A DNA stretch of 64,000 bases from CALESS01 sp041741455. Lineage in GTDB: Bacteria; Chloroflexota; Anaerolineae; Anaerolineales; Anaerolineaceae. Position numbers and translations under genes: made by a program. Location of the stretch: assembly GCA_041741455.1 (NCBI GenBank), contig JBGSJZ010000044.1:39323-103322 (forward strand), in the 5' to 3' direction. Shown piece by piece: positions 9,317 through 19,100 of the stretch; position 1 is the stretch's first letter; each line of letters opens with the position of its first letter. The notes under the pieces were generated by a model. That model did not search any database. It was given only the letters and a program-made list of their open reading frames with translations, and was not told where the DNA came from.

Positions 9317-10186
9317 ATGCGAATTCTTCTCTTCGGAAAAAATGGCCAGCTTGGTTCGGAGCTGGAACACAGGTTGCCCAGCCTAGGTGAAGTTTTTGTT
9401 CTGGAATACCCGGAAATAGATTTCAACCGACCGGACACACTGCCGGAAATTGTGCGGCGTGTCCACCCGGACATCATTATGAACGCAGTGGCCTACACCA
9501 ATGTGGATAAGGCTGAGAGCGAACCAGAGATTGCACGCCGGGTGAATGCCGAGGCTGTCGGAGAAATTGCTTGCACCGCCCGCGAACTGGGCGCCTTGCT
9601 GGTGCATATTTCCACGGATTATGTATTTGAAGGCAACAAGGGCATCCCCTATGTGGAAACAGATCCCCCCAATCCACTGGGAACCTATGCTGCCAGCAAG
9701 TTAGCCGGTGAAGAAGCCGTGAGGCAAGCTGGCTGTGCACATTTGACTTTGCGCACAGCCTGGCTGTACAGCCGACGCGGCGACAACTTTCTACTCAAGG
9801 TGTTGAAATGGGCACATACCTACCCGGTGTTGCGCCTGGCCACGGATCAAATCGGCAATCCAACCGCTGCCCATTTATTGGCTGAAACGATCGTGCAATT
9901 ACTGGCCCGGCCGCTGAAGGACTTGGTTGATCACAGCGGTATTTACCACCTGGCTGGCGAGGGTTCTGCCAGTCGTTTTGAATTAGGGCTGGAGATTTTA
10001 CGCAATGACCCGCACCGGGATGAACAGGTGGCCCAGTCCATCCTGCCCGCTACCGCGTCCGAGTTCCCAGCACAGGCTCTACGCCCGCTGAATACTGCCC
10101 TGGATTGTGAAAAAATCCACCGTGTGTTTGGCCTGGGCTTACCGAATTGGAGAGAAGGCGTCCGCCAGACCTTGAGAGATGGTTGA
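9317..10186 (+). CDS. rfbD: dTDP-4-dehydrorhamnose reductase
   Basis: About 289 residues. The NADPH-binding start MRILLFGKNGQLGSEL and the STDYVFEGNKGIPY and YAASKLAGE motifs identify an RmlD-type SDR, the last step to dTDP-L-rhamnose. The ATG at 9317 is used because the protein begins there in the family; a longer open frame upstream overlaps rfbA without homology. It lies 7 bases after rfbA. With it the dTDP-L-rhamnose pathway is complete. Confidence 0.94.
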   Translation: MRILLFGKNGQLGSELEHRLPSLGEVFVLEYPEIDFNRPDTLPEIVRRVHPDIIMNAVAYTNVDKAESEPEIARRVNAEAVGEIACTARELGALLVHISTDYVFEGNKGIPYVETDPPNPLGTYAASKLAGEEAVRQAGCAHLTLRTAWLYSRRGDNFLLKVLKWAHTYPVLRLATDQIGNPTAAHLLAETIVQLLARPLKDLVDHSGIYHLAGEGSASRFELGLEILRNDPHRDEQVAQSILPATASEFPAQALRPLNTALDCEKIHRVFGLGLPNWREGVRQTLRDG

Positions 10187-10238
10187 ACCCGCAAGGGATG
10201 AATTGCGCTATAATGCAGGAGATTAACGACAGACTCGC

Positions 10239-11078
10239 ATGATTGAACGCCAGGTTGTGAATGTTTTTGACAGCCGCGTGCACGATTCTTTTCCGCGTTA
10301 TGTGGCTAAAATCTTCAGCGAAATGTGGACCTACCGGTTCGCGTTGAAGAATTTTGTCGTTAACAACCTGCGCACCCGTTACCGCCGTTCAGCATTGGGT
10401 TTCTTGTGGAGCTTGCTGAACCCGTTATTTTTCATGATCATCCTGGCGGTGGTTTTTTCCACCATCTTCAAACAAGATATCCGAACCTACTCCATTTATA
10501 TTTTCAGTGGCATGATTCCTTGGTTATATATCAACGCCTCCATCACCATGGGCTGCCAGACATTGATCAATGCCGAGGGATTTCTTAAAAAAGTCTATAT
10601 ACCCAAGTTGCTGTTTCCTGTGGTCTCAGTAACCACCGAAACTGTGAACTTTGTCTTGAGCATTGTCAGCCTGTATCTGCTTGGGTTGTTTGTCGGCTTC
10701 CCGGTTAAGATCACCATTCTTTATCTTCCCTTGGTAATTTTCATCGCATTTTTGTTCAACCTCGGATGGGTGTTGATCTTCAGCGTCACAACTATCTTCT
10801 TTCGGGATACAACCCACCTGATTACCATCATCTTTCAGGCTTTGTTTTACCTCGCCCCGATAATTTACCCTCTTGAAAGCATTCCGGAACAATACCGCTC
10901 ATTATTCCTCTTCAATCCGTTTTATTATTACATTATTCTTTTCCGTAAGGTAATTTATGGGGAACCAGCATTGACCTGGATTGATTGGCTAGCACCGATC
11001 GGTCTGATGCTCCTGGTGTTAACGGTCGGCTTATACATCCTCAAGCGGTTGGACCGCACGATTGTTTACCGACTATGA
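10239..11078 (+). CDS. ABC-2 type polysaccharide exporter permease (Wzm/TagG-like)
   Basis: A 279-residue membrane protein with about six helices. The cytoplasmic N-terminus FVVNNLRTRYRRSALGFLWSLLNP is the hallmark of Wzm/TagG/KpsM-type permeases, and LFYLAPIIYPLESIPEQYR and FNPFYYYIILFRKVIYG are typical near the C-terminus. It forms the membrane channel that exports lipid-linked polysaccharide. It is followed directly by its ATPase with an ATGA overlap at 11075-11078. The 52-base gap after rfbD contains no obvious terminator, so it is probably in the same transcript. Confidence 0.93.
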   Translation: MIERQVVNVFDSRVHDSFPRYVAKIFSEMWTYRFALKNFVVNNLRTRYRRSALGFLWSLLNPLFFMIILAVVFSTIFKQDIRTYSIYIFSGMIPWLYINASITMGCQTLINAEGFLKKVYIPKLLFPVVSVTTETVNFVLSIVSLYLLGLFVGFPVKITILYLPLVIFIAFLFNLGWVLIFSVTTIFFRDTTHLITIIFQALFYLAPIIYPLESIPEQYRSLFLFNPFYYYIILFRKVIYGEPALTWIDWLAPIGLMLLVLTVGLYILKRLDRTIVYRL

Positions 11079-11827
11079 ACTCGCAAATCAAGATCTGCGA
11101 CGCCTCGCTGGTGTTTCACCTCTACTCTGACCCAACGCCCACCCTCAAGGAAACAGTTGTCAATCGTATCCTACGCCGGAAACAGTTAAATGAACGGCGT
11201 GAATTTTATGCCCTGAGGGATATCAACCTAAATTTTCTAGGCGGTGATCGGGTGGGGGTGATTGGCCTGAATGGAGCAGGAAAATCAACCCTGTTGAAGA
11301 TGATCGTGGGCATCTATCCACCTCAAAGCGGCCGGGTGGAAGTCTTCGGCCGAGTGACCCCGATGATCGAGATCGGCACGGGATTTGACGTGGAATTGAG
11401 CGGACTCGAAAATATCTATCTGAATGGAGCCATCCTGGGTTATTCTCCAAAGGAGATGCAGCAGCGCGAGCAGGATATTATTGAGTTCTCCGAACTGGCC
11501 GATTTTATCAAAATGCCTGTCAAGTATTACTCCACCGGCATGTATGGTCGCCTGGCATTCTCAATTGCCACCATGACGGAGCCAGAAATCTTACTTGTGG
11601 ATGAAATTTTTTCCGCCGGAGATGCCCATTTTATCAAAAAAGGCACCGAACGCATGTTGCACCTCTTCAAGAGCTCACAGGTTGTGGTCTTCGTCTCACA
11701 CAATCTGGATCAAATTCGTCAGTTATGCAACCGGGTGGTGGTGCTCCATCATGGTCAGGTGGTCAACCAGGGCGATCCAGATGAGATGTTGAAATTTTAT
11801 GAAAGTGAGATCGTCAACACGATCTGA
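11075..11827 (+). CDS. ABC-type polysaccharide exporter ATPase (Wzt/TagH-like, no carbohydrate-binding tail)
   Basis: A 250-residue ATPase of the polysaccharide-export class: Walker A GLNGAGKSTLLK, divergent signature YYSTGMYGRLAFS, Walker B ILLVDEIFSAGD and VSHNLDQIRQLC. This family has a signature without LSGGQ, as here. The protein ends soon after the nucleotide-binding domain, so it lacks the C-terminal sugar-recognition domain of long Wzt proteins; export is therefore probably not gated by a modified glycan end recognised by this protein. The ATG at 11075 overlaps the permease stop. Confidence 0.93.
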   Translation: MNSQIKICDASLVFHLYSDPTPTLKETVVNRILRRKQLNERREFYALRDINLNFLGGDRVGVIGLNGAGKSTLLKMIVGIYPPQSGRVEVFGRVTPMIEIGTGFDVELSGLENIYLNGAILGYSPKEMQQREQDIIEFSELADFIKMPVKYYSTGMYGRLAFSIATMTEPEILLVDEIFSAGDAHFIKKGTERMLHLFKSSQVVVFVSHNLDQIRQLCNRVVVLHHGQVVNQGDPDEMLKFYESEIVNTI

Positions 11828-11835
11828 GAGAGAAC

Positions 11836-12981
11836 ATGGATCCCATACAACTTTTTGTACCGACCTTTCGCATTGAAGAAACCCTGGAGCAAATCCGCGA
11901 GTGCCTGGAAAAAGGCTGGACCGGCCTGGGCTTCAAGACGGTGGAATTTGAAGAAGCCTGGAAGCAATATACCGGCCTGCCGCATGCCCACTACTTGAAC
12001 TCTGCCACTGCCGGTCTGCATTTGGCTGTGCGTCTTCTGAAGGAGAAATTTACCTGGCAGGATGGTGATGAGATCATCACCACTCCCTTGACCTTTGTCT
12101 CCACCAACCATGCCATTTTATACGAGCGCCTGACGCCCATTTTCGCGGATGTGGATGAAAGCCTGTGCCTGGATCCCGCCTCCATCTGCCAGCGCATCAC
12201 TCCCCGCACCCGGGCAGTGATGTTTGTCGGCCTGGGCGGCAACACTGGCCGCCTGAGCGAAGTAGTCGACCTGTGCCACGAGTACAATCTGCGGCTGATC
12301 CTGGATGCCTCGCATATGTCCGGTACCCGCTGGGCGGATGGTCGGCACGTGGGCAATGAAGCTGATATCTCGATCTTCAGCTTTCAAGCGGTCAAGAACC
12401 TGCCTACCGCCGATTCTGGCATGATCTGTTGCCAGGATGCTGAAATGGATGCGGATGCCCGTAAATGGGCCTGGCTGGGCATCAACAAGGATACCTATTC
12501 CCGTACCCTTTCGCAGGGCACCTACAAATGGATGTATGATGTTGAATTTGAAGGCTTCAAATATCACGGCAATTCGATCATGGCAGCCATGGGACTGGTA
12601 TCGTTGAAATACCTGGACCAGGATAACACCTATCGTCGGCAGTTGGCCGAATGGTATGATGAAGGCCTGGCCGAAGAACCGCGCATCCTACGGGTACCCA
12701 TGTCCCCGGATTGTGTGCCCTCCCGCCACCTGTACCAGGTTCGGGTGGCGCACCGGGATGAGGTTATGGTGGCCTTAAACCAGGCCAATATCTTCCCGGG
12801 TATGCACTATCGCGACAACACCCTCTACCGGATGTACGAGAGCGGTCGGGATATCTGCCCGCGCGCCCATGCGGCCAGTGATCAGATCATCTCGCTCCCG
12901 ATGCATATGCGCCTGACTGCTGAGCAGGTACACTATGTGGCTGCGCAACTCAAGCAAATTGTCAATCAATTGGGCAAGTGA
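11836..12981 (+). CDS. DegT/DnrJ/EryC1/StrS-family sugar aminotransferase
   Basis: A 381-residue PLP enzyme. The family signature ILDASHMSG and the PLP-binding lysine in FSFQAVKNLPTADSGM (about K187) are present, as is LNSATAGLHLAVRLL in the cofactor-binding N-terminal region. These enzymes aminate a keto group of a nucleotide-linked deoxysugar using glutamate. It lies next to a LegB-like 4,6-dehydratase and a GNAT, which points to an amino- or acetamido-dideoxysugar. Which position is aminated cannot be told from sequence. Confidence 0.9.
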   Translation: MDPIQLFVPTFRIEETLEQIRECLEKGWTGLGFKTVEFEEAWKQYTGLPHAHYLNSATAGLHLAVRLLKEKFTWQDGDEIITTPLTFVSTNHAILYERLTPIFADVDESLCLDPASICQRITPRTRAVMFVGLGGNTGRLSEVVDLCHEYNLRLILDASHMSGTRWADGRHVGNEADISIFSFQAVKNLPTADSGMICCQDAEMDADARKWAWLGINKDTYSRTLSQGTYKWMYDVEFEGFKYHGNSIMAAMGLVSLKYLDQDNTYRRQLAEWYDEGLAEEPRILRVPMSPDCVPSRHLYQVRVAHRDEVMVALNQANIFPGMHYRDNTLYRMYESGRDICPRAHAASDQIISLPMHMRLTAEQVHYVAAQLKQIVNQLGK

Positions 12982-12989
12982 GGGAAAGC

Positions 12990-13979
12990 ATGGACTGGCA
13001 ATCAAAAAAAGTACTGGTAACCGGAGCTGGCGGTTTCATCGGCAGCCACTTGACCGAAGCGCTGCTGCAGACCGGGGCACAGGTGACAGCCCTGGTGCAT
13101 TACAATTCCCGCAATTCCTGGGGCAACCTGGAGTTGCTGCCGCCCGATTTGCTCAAAAAGCTGACGGTTGTATCTGGCAACATTGAAGATAGTGGCTTTG
13201 TCAACCGGGTAGTGCGCGGCCAGCAAATCGTGTTTCACCTGGCAGCCCTGATCGCCATCCCCTATTCCTACCATGCGCCGCTCAGCTATGTACGTACCAA
13301 CATCGAAGGCACCTTGAATGTGCTGGAGGCCGCTCGTGAGTTTGAGATTGAGCGGGTTATCCACACCTCCACCTCGGAGACCTACGGCACTGCCATCTAT
13401 GCCCCGATCGATGAGAAGCATCCCATGCAGGGGCAATCCCCGTATTCTGCTTCCAAAATTGGGGCGGATAAAATTGCCGAGAGCTTCTATCTTTCTTTCA
13501 ACACACCGGTGGTCACCCTGCGACCATTCAACACCTTTGGTCCGCGCCAGAGCGCCCGGGCGGTTATCCCCACCATCATCAGCCAGATGCTGACGCGGGA
13601 TACAGTCAAATTGGGTTCACTGGACCCGGTGCGCGACCTGAACTATGTAGGCGACACCGTAGGCGGCTATTTGCTGGCTGCGGAAGATCCCCAGGCCCCC
13701 GGCGAAGTGATCAACATTGGCTCCGGGCGGGGCGTAACGATTGGTGAACTACTAGAAATCATCCAACAGGTTATGGGCGTACGCAAACCGATCGTTCTGG
13801 ATGATCAACGCATCCGTCCCCCAAAGAGCGAGGTGTTCCGCCTGATCTGTGATGCCAGCAAGGCGCAGCAGATCCTGGGCTGGCAGCCTGCCTTCACGCT
13901 GGAAGAAGGCTTGCGCCATACCGTGGAATTTATTTCCACGCACCTGGATTTATATAAACCGGATTTATACAACCTGTAA
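12990..13979 (+). CDS. LegB-like nucleotide-sugar 4,6-dehydratase (extended SDR)
   Basis: About 329 residues. VLVTGAGGFIGSHLTEALL binds NAD and the following VTALVHYNSRNSWGNLE resembles the YNSFNSWGW region of LegB-type dehydratases. HTSTSETYG, YSASKIGADKIAESFY (catalytic Tyr/Lys) and RPFNTFGPRQSARAVIPT also fit. The ATG at 12990 follows GAGGG at a good distance; a GTG at 12978 overlapping the previous stop is the alternative. It probably makes the 4-keto-6-deoxy intermediate for the neighbouring aminotransferase. The exact nucleotide sugar is uncertain. Confidence 0.85.
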   Translation: MDWQSKKVLVTGAGGFIGSHLTEALLQTGAQVTALVHYNSRNSWGNLELLPPDLLKKLTVVSGNIEDSGFVNRVVRGQQIVFHLAALIAIPYSYHAPLSYVRTNIEGTLNVLEAAREFEIERVIHTSTSETYGTAIYAPIDEKHPMQGQSPYSASKIGADKIAESFYLSFNTPVVTLRPFNTFGPRQSARAVIPTIISQMLTRDTVKLGSLDPVRDLNYVGDTVGGYLLAAEDPQAPGEVINIGSGRGVTIGELLEIIQQVMGVRKPIVLDDQRIRPPKSEVFRLICDASKAQQILGWQPAFTLEEGLRHTVEFISTHLDLYKPDLYNL

Positions 13980-13988
13980 GGAAAAGCG

Positions 13989-14714
13989 ATGAAAGCTGTC
14001 ATTCTGGCCGGTGGAAAAGGCGCCCGCCTGCGTCCGTACACAACCGTCATTCCCAAACCGCTGATGCCCGTGGGTGGATACCCGATTCTGGAGATCATCC
14101 TGCGCCAGTTACATTTTTACGGAGTGGATGAGGTGATCCTGGCGGTTGGCTACATGTCTCAGCTCTTCCAGGCTTTCTTCCAGGATGGCGAACGCTACGG
14201 GATAAAAATTTCCTATTCCTTTGAAGAACAACCCCTGGGCACTGCCGGTCCAATCGGTTTGCTAATCGACCGATTGGATGACGACTTTTTGATCTTGAAT
14301 GGCGACTTGTTGACCACCATGAATTACCGCCACCTGTACGAATTCCATCGTCAGAAATCTGCCGCCGCCACCATTGGTCTGTACCATCGCGAAGTAAAAA
14401 TTGATTTGGGCGTCATTGAACCGGATGTCGATGGACTCCTGCAAAATTATATTGAAAAGCCAACCTATAATTTTATGGTCAGCATGGGTGTGAATGTGCT
14501 CAACCCGCAAATGGTGCGGCCATTCATTACCCCAGGTAAATACCTGGATTTACCAGACTTGATGTTGAAAATGCGTTCAGCCGGTTTGTCGGTGTACACA
14601 TTTTCTGATCCGTGCTACTGGCTGGATATTGGCCGGGTGGATGATTACCAGATGGCAAACGAGATTTTTGAAGAGCGCCGTTCCGAGTTTTTACCGGGAG
14701 AAGAAAAAGCGTGA
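13989..14714 (+). CDS. Sugar nucleotidyltransferase (NTP_transferase family)
   Basis: A 241-residue protein with MKAVILAGGKGARLRPYT, KPLMPVGGYPILEIILRQL, ILNGDLLTTM and CYWLDIGRVDDYQMAN, all typical of short nucleotidyltransferases that activate a hexose-1-phosphate. It differs from the RfbA of this locus in length and motifs, so it probably supplies a second activated sugar, possibly for the LegB-like branch. The stop overlaps the next start by four bases (14711-14714). Confidence 0.87.
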   Translation: MKAVILAGGKGARLRPYTTVIPKPLMPVGGYPILEIILRQLHFYGVDEVILAVGYMSQLFQAFFQDGERYGIKISYSFEEQPLGTAGPIGLLIDRLDDDFLILNGDLLTTMNYRHLYEFHRQKSAAATIGLYHREVKIDLGVIEPDVDGLLQNYIEKPTYNFMVSMGVNVLNPQMVRPFITPGKYLDLPDLMLKMRSAGLSVYTFSDPCYWLDIGRVDDYQMANEIFEERRSEFLPGEEKA

Positions 14715-15628
14715 AGTCGATGGTTACAGGGGCGAGCGGTTTTGTCGGCACCCATCTGTTGCGTTTTCTGCAAGCAGAGGGTGTGGAAATTGCCACCCAT
14801 GGCCCGGCGCAGGGAATTATTGGTGACCATTACGATACCCCAATAGAAGATATCGCCAGCCTGGTTGATATTGTTACTCGCGTCCAGCCAGATTTCATCT
14901 TTCACCTGGCTGGAGTAACCATTGCAGATGACTATTCACAATTTTATCGGGTCAATGTTCAATATGCCGCGAATTTACTGCGCGCACTGGAACTGGCTGG
15001 CCTCTCCAACCGCCCGGTGTTATTGTGCGGAACAGCAGCTGAGTATGGCTTGGTCCGCCCTGAAGAGATGCCCATCACAGAAAAAACACCTGCGTTGCCA
15101 TATAACCATTACAGTGCGTCGAAATTGGCTCAGACGCATTTGGGGCTGGTTTTATCGAATTCCGGCCGGCACATCGTGGTGGTTCGGCCATTCAACATTA
15201 TTGGACCAGGCATGGGAGCGCACCTATCGGTGCAAGCCTTTGCCATGCAAATTTCAGAAATTGCCCGGGGTGTCCGACCTCCTGTTATCGAGGTTGGTAA
15301 CCTTTCCAGCTCTCGTGATTTTGTGGATGTGGGTCAAATCGTCAGAATCTACTGGAGATTATTGTCCACCCCGGCAGCTTTTGGCCGGGTGGTGAATATT
15401 TGCTCGGGGCAGCCGGTCAAGATTAGCGAAGTTCTCAACCGCCTGATCCGGATATCAGGATTACAGATCCAAGAGCGGGTGGATGCCAGCCGTTTTAAAT
15501 CCATAGATGTTCCCTTAAGTTATGGTGATCCAAGCCTGCTGAAGACTTTAATCGGCACTTATCCGCAACGTCAGTTGGATGATACATTGCGGGATATTCT
15601 GGCAGCCCTGATGCCGCTGTCAGCCTGA
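14711..15628 (+). CDS. NAD-dependent epimerase/dehydratase (extended SDR)
   Basis: A 305-residue protein starting with a GTG at 14711 inside an overlap with the previous stop. MVTGASGFVGTHLLRFL is the Rossmann motif, IFHLAGVTIADDY follows, and YNHYSASKLAQTHLGL supplies the catalytic Tyr-xxx-Lys. RPFNIIGPGMGAHLS and SSSRDFVDVGQIV are family-typical of GDP-6-deoxy-D-mannose reductase/RmlD-like enzymes. It may be a 4-reductase or epimerase acting on the keto sugar of this branch. Specificity is open. Confidence 0.85.
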   Translation: MKSMVTGASGFVGTHLLRFLQAEGVEIATHGPAQGIIGDHYDTPIEDIASLVDIVTRVQPDFIFHLAGVTIADDYSQFYRVNVQYAANLLRALELAGLSNRPVLLCGTAAEYGLVRPEEMPITEKTPALPYNHYSASKLAQTHLGLVLSNSGRHIVVVRPFNIIGPGMGAHLSVQAFAMQISEIARGVRPPVIEVGNLSSSRDFVDVGQIVRIYWRLLSTPAAFGRVVNICSGQPVKISEVLNRLIRISGLQIQERVDASRFKSIDVPLSYGDPSLLKTLIGTYPQRQLDDTLRDILAALMPLSA

Positions 15629-15635
15629 GAAAGCC

Positions 15636-16157
15636 ATGGAAACGAAGCGTTCACTGCCTCCCATCCAGAATGAAGCGGTTTGCCTGCGCCTGTTGACAGA
15701 AGATGATCTACCGATAACTTTGGCCTGGCGCAACCAACCGGAAATCCGGCGCTGGTTTTTCTACTCGGAGGAACTGACCTGGGAGCAGCATCGGGGTTGG
15801 TTTGAGAAATACGTAGTCCGGGATGATGATTTCGTCTTTATCATAGAAGATGTCCAAACCGGCCGATCGGTCGGTCAGGTAGCGCTGTATCATATCGATT
15901 GGAAAGCCCGGCGCTGTGAATACGGCCGCCTGATGGTGGGGGAAGGCGCTGCCCGCGGTAAAGGCTACGCCAAAACCGCCACCCGACTGGTCTGCCAGTT
16001 GGGTTTTGAGACCCTGGGATTAGTTGAAATCTATTTGGAAGTGTACGAGCATAACGCCGTGGCAAGAGCAGTGTATGCAGCCTGCGGCTTTCAACTGGAA
16101 CGCCTGCAGGATGGGATCGCGTATATGAAAATTCAGCAAGGGGGTCTGGACGCGTGA
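15636..16157 (+). CDS. GNAT-family N-acetyltransferase, probably acting on an amino sugar
   Basis: A 173-residue GNAT protein. VCLRLLTEDDLPITLAWRNQ at the N-terminus, then YGRLMVGEGAARGKGYAKTA (acetyl-CoA pyrophosphate loop) and EVYEHNAVARAVYAACGF are standard motif A/B signatures. PseH-like enzymes of this type acetylate nucleotide-linked amino-dideoxysugars. The aminotransferase and dehydratase upstream make that the best guess, but it is inferred from context. The stop overlaps the next gene's GTG by four bases (16154-16157). Confidence 0.85.
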   Translation: METKRSLPPIQNEAVCLRLLTEDDLPITLAWRNQPEIRRWFFYSEELTWEQHRGWFEKYVVRDDDFVFIIEDVQTGRSVGQVALYHIDWKARRCEYGRLMVGEGAARGKGYAKTATRLVCQLGFETLGLVEIYLEVYEHNAVARAVYAACGFQLERLQDGIAYMKIQQGGLDA

Positions 16158-19100
16158 AATTTTCGGAGGTGATCCACGGGGCAACCCCAATGGAGAACGG
16201 CTGGCAGTCTCTTCAGCCGCGCATCAGTGTGATCCTGCCGACCTACAACCGCCATGCGGAAGGCCGGCTGCTGCCCTGCATCCAATCCGTTCTGGCGCAA
16301 AGTTTCACAGATTTTGAATTGATCATTTACGATGATGGTTCCGCGGACGGTTCGGGCGAGGTAATCCGTACACTGGCGGAAAAAGACCCGCGCATCGTCT
16401 TCATCCCCATCCCTCACAACACCGGTCTGCCAGCGGTCTGGATGAATGCCGGGATCTTACGCGGCCGCGGTGAGTACACCGCTTTCACCTTTGATGACAA
16501 CACCCTGGATCCGCGCGCCCTGGAACAATTGCTGGCCGCAGCACAAACCAGTCAGGCGGATGTGGTACATGCCGGGATGACCTTGCGCCAGGCAGATAGG
16601 CGCAGTCGATCCCTCGGGATAGCGCCTGCCAACTTGTCCACCCTGGAGTTGAACAATACCATCCCTAATGGGGCGGTGCTGGTGCGCCGCTCCTTCTGGG
16701 AACGCTACGGTTTATATGATCCGCAGCTTTTACTGCGCCGGGTTTGTGATTGGGATCTCTGGCTGCGGGCACTCAAACAAGGGGCATACTTCTACCATTT
16801 GCCGGTCGAAATCGGTGTGGAATTTGGCCTGACGCTTAAAACCTCGCTGGGCAACTCAATTGGCTGGGATTACAAGATTGTTTCGGCTTACCTGCAGGAT
16901 GATGCTGCCCTGCCAACTCGAACTGCTGCCTTATTGCCGGAAAATATCCCGAATTACGAGGTACTGGACACGGAGCGGGTGTTGCCCTATGTGCGCAATT
17001 GGGCGGAATGGGACGCATACGAAACTGAGATGGTCCGCCCTTTTTTGGATCGCCACCCGGAAGCAAACTATGCTCCCGCTATCCGACATAACCGGCGCTA
17101 CGATACACACTTTCAACCCTTCAAACTGAATGTCAGCCGGCCCATCTTCCACCCGCGCAAGCGGATTTTGCTAGTATGTGAGCAGTACACCCGGCTGGCC
17201 GCGGAATGGGTAGCAGCCCTGAGAGAAAACCCGAATCATATTCTCACCGTGTCCAATCCGGGCAGCGCCATCCTGTTTGACCCGGTCAATTTGGATCAGG
17301 TGATCGTCTACGAGACAGCCGCCGCGACCCTTCTGCCGTTCCTGGAACAATGCCGCCAGTCCGGGGTATCCCTGTTGTTTGTGACCGGTCATCAACCTTT
17401 GCCGGCTGAATTTGAACCGCTGGTCGCCATGTGTGATGATGCATTCAGCCTGCATACCGGGACAACGACACACTCATCCCTGCAACCGGTGGAGTTCATA
17501 CCCTGCCCGTTGGATGGAAAAACTGAAGAAAATGCATTGAGTATTGCCGTTTTTGCCGCCCGCCTGCCGGAGATCAGCTTGCTGGAATCCATGGCCGGGC
17601 AGGTTGGTGAAAATCACTTGCAGGTGTTTTGCCCACCTTGTGAGTTGCCTGCTCTCGAAAAGAAATTGGCGGAAAAAATCCACTTTATCCAGACAGCAGA
17701 GCCGATTAATCAGTGGGTCCGTCGACTGCAGGGTATGGCTTGGTTAATACTGCCGGGTGTGCTGCAGGATCTGACCTCCTATGAGCGTTCCCTGTCAGAT
17801 GAAGATGTGCTGCGCAACCTGAGCATCCTGGTGGAGTTGGAAAAAGCTGCCAGTTTGCCAACCCAGGCAGAACTATCAGAACAATCCCGACAGGCTCGAA
17901 CCAATTGGGAACGGGACACTGCTGGCCACCACCCACATGGCCGGAAACTGCAATTTCAGAACCTGGCTGCTGGCGTTGCCTTGCGCACCCGCCTGGCTCG
18001 CCATCACGGAAAACCGCATGGTCGGGATGTGCACAGCCTGGTGTTTGTCAACAGTCGGCTGTTTGGCGGTTCGGAAGTCTATGGCTTTCTAACCGCCTGG
18101 ACATTGCGCCGGATTGGCTTTGATGTTCAAACCTGTGTGCCGGATTTTGACCATTACCGGGCGGGTGGGGCAAAGATGGCGGAGTGGTTGGCGGAACATA
18201 ATATGCCCACCCCAACTAATGCTCGTTACGGTGAGGCTGGCCGGGTATTCTTTGACCCTGAATTTGTTCCGGATGGGGTTATTCAACAGAGTCAACCCCT
18301 GGCCGATTGGATCCTTCAGCAGAACGCTGACCTGGTTTTTTGCTCCGGTTTCATCCCGGAACCCATCCTGGCTGCCGGGAAGCACCTGCCGGTTTTCGCG
18401 GCCTTCTTTCCACCCTGGGGATACGCCCTCAACCGCATGACCTTTTTGCGCCGTTACCTGGATGGCCTGGCTTCCGATGCGGACTGGGCGTTGCAGATCT
18501 GGGGACGCTGGCTGCCGGCCCCGCGGATGTGGATCCCGTCTTTGATTGAAAGCAACCGATTCCAGGTTCTCAATGAAGACCTGCCTGCCAAACCGATCCA
18601 GATCGCCCTGGTTGGGACGATGGTAAATATGAAGGGGCATCGCCAGGCTTTGCTGGCGGTGGAGCAGTTGATTTCCGAAGGTTTTGACATTCACCTGAAT
18701 GTCTACGGTTTTGAACTCGAAATTTACGCGGATTTCATCCGGCAAATCAAACAGATGGCTGAACGTCCGTTGCTTAGAGATCGGGTGACCTTCCACGGTT
18801 TTGTGGATAATGCAATGGAGATCAACTCTGATAATCACATCATTTTCAGCGCCTCCCTGGCAGAGGGTTTACCCCAGGCGCTGGCATTTCACCAGGCAGC
18901 CGGGTTATTGCCGGTCGCCTCACCCGCCGGCGGGATTCCCGAAATTGTCATCGATGGCCAGACCGGGTTCCTGGCCAACGGATTTGAAGTGGAAGACCTG
19001 GCCCAGGCACTACGCCGGGCTTTGCAGAATCAATCGGATTGGCCGCGGCTCATTGCCAACGGCCGCCGCTTGCTGGTGGATGTTGCATCCGAGCAGGTGT

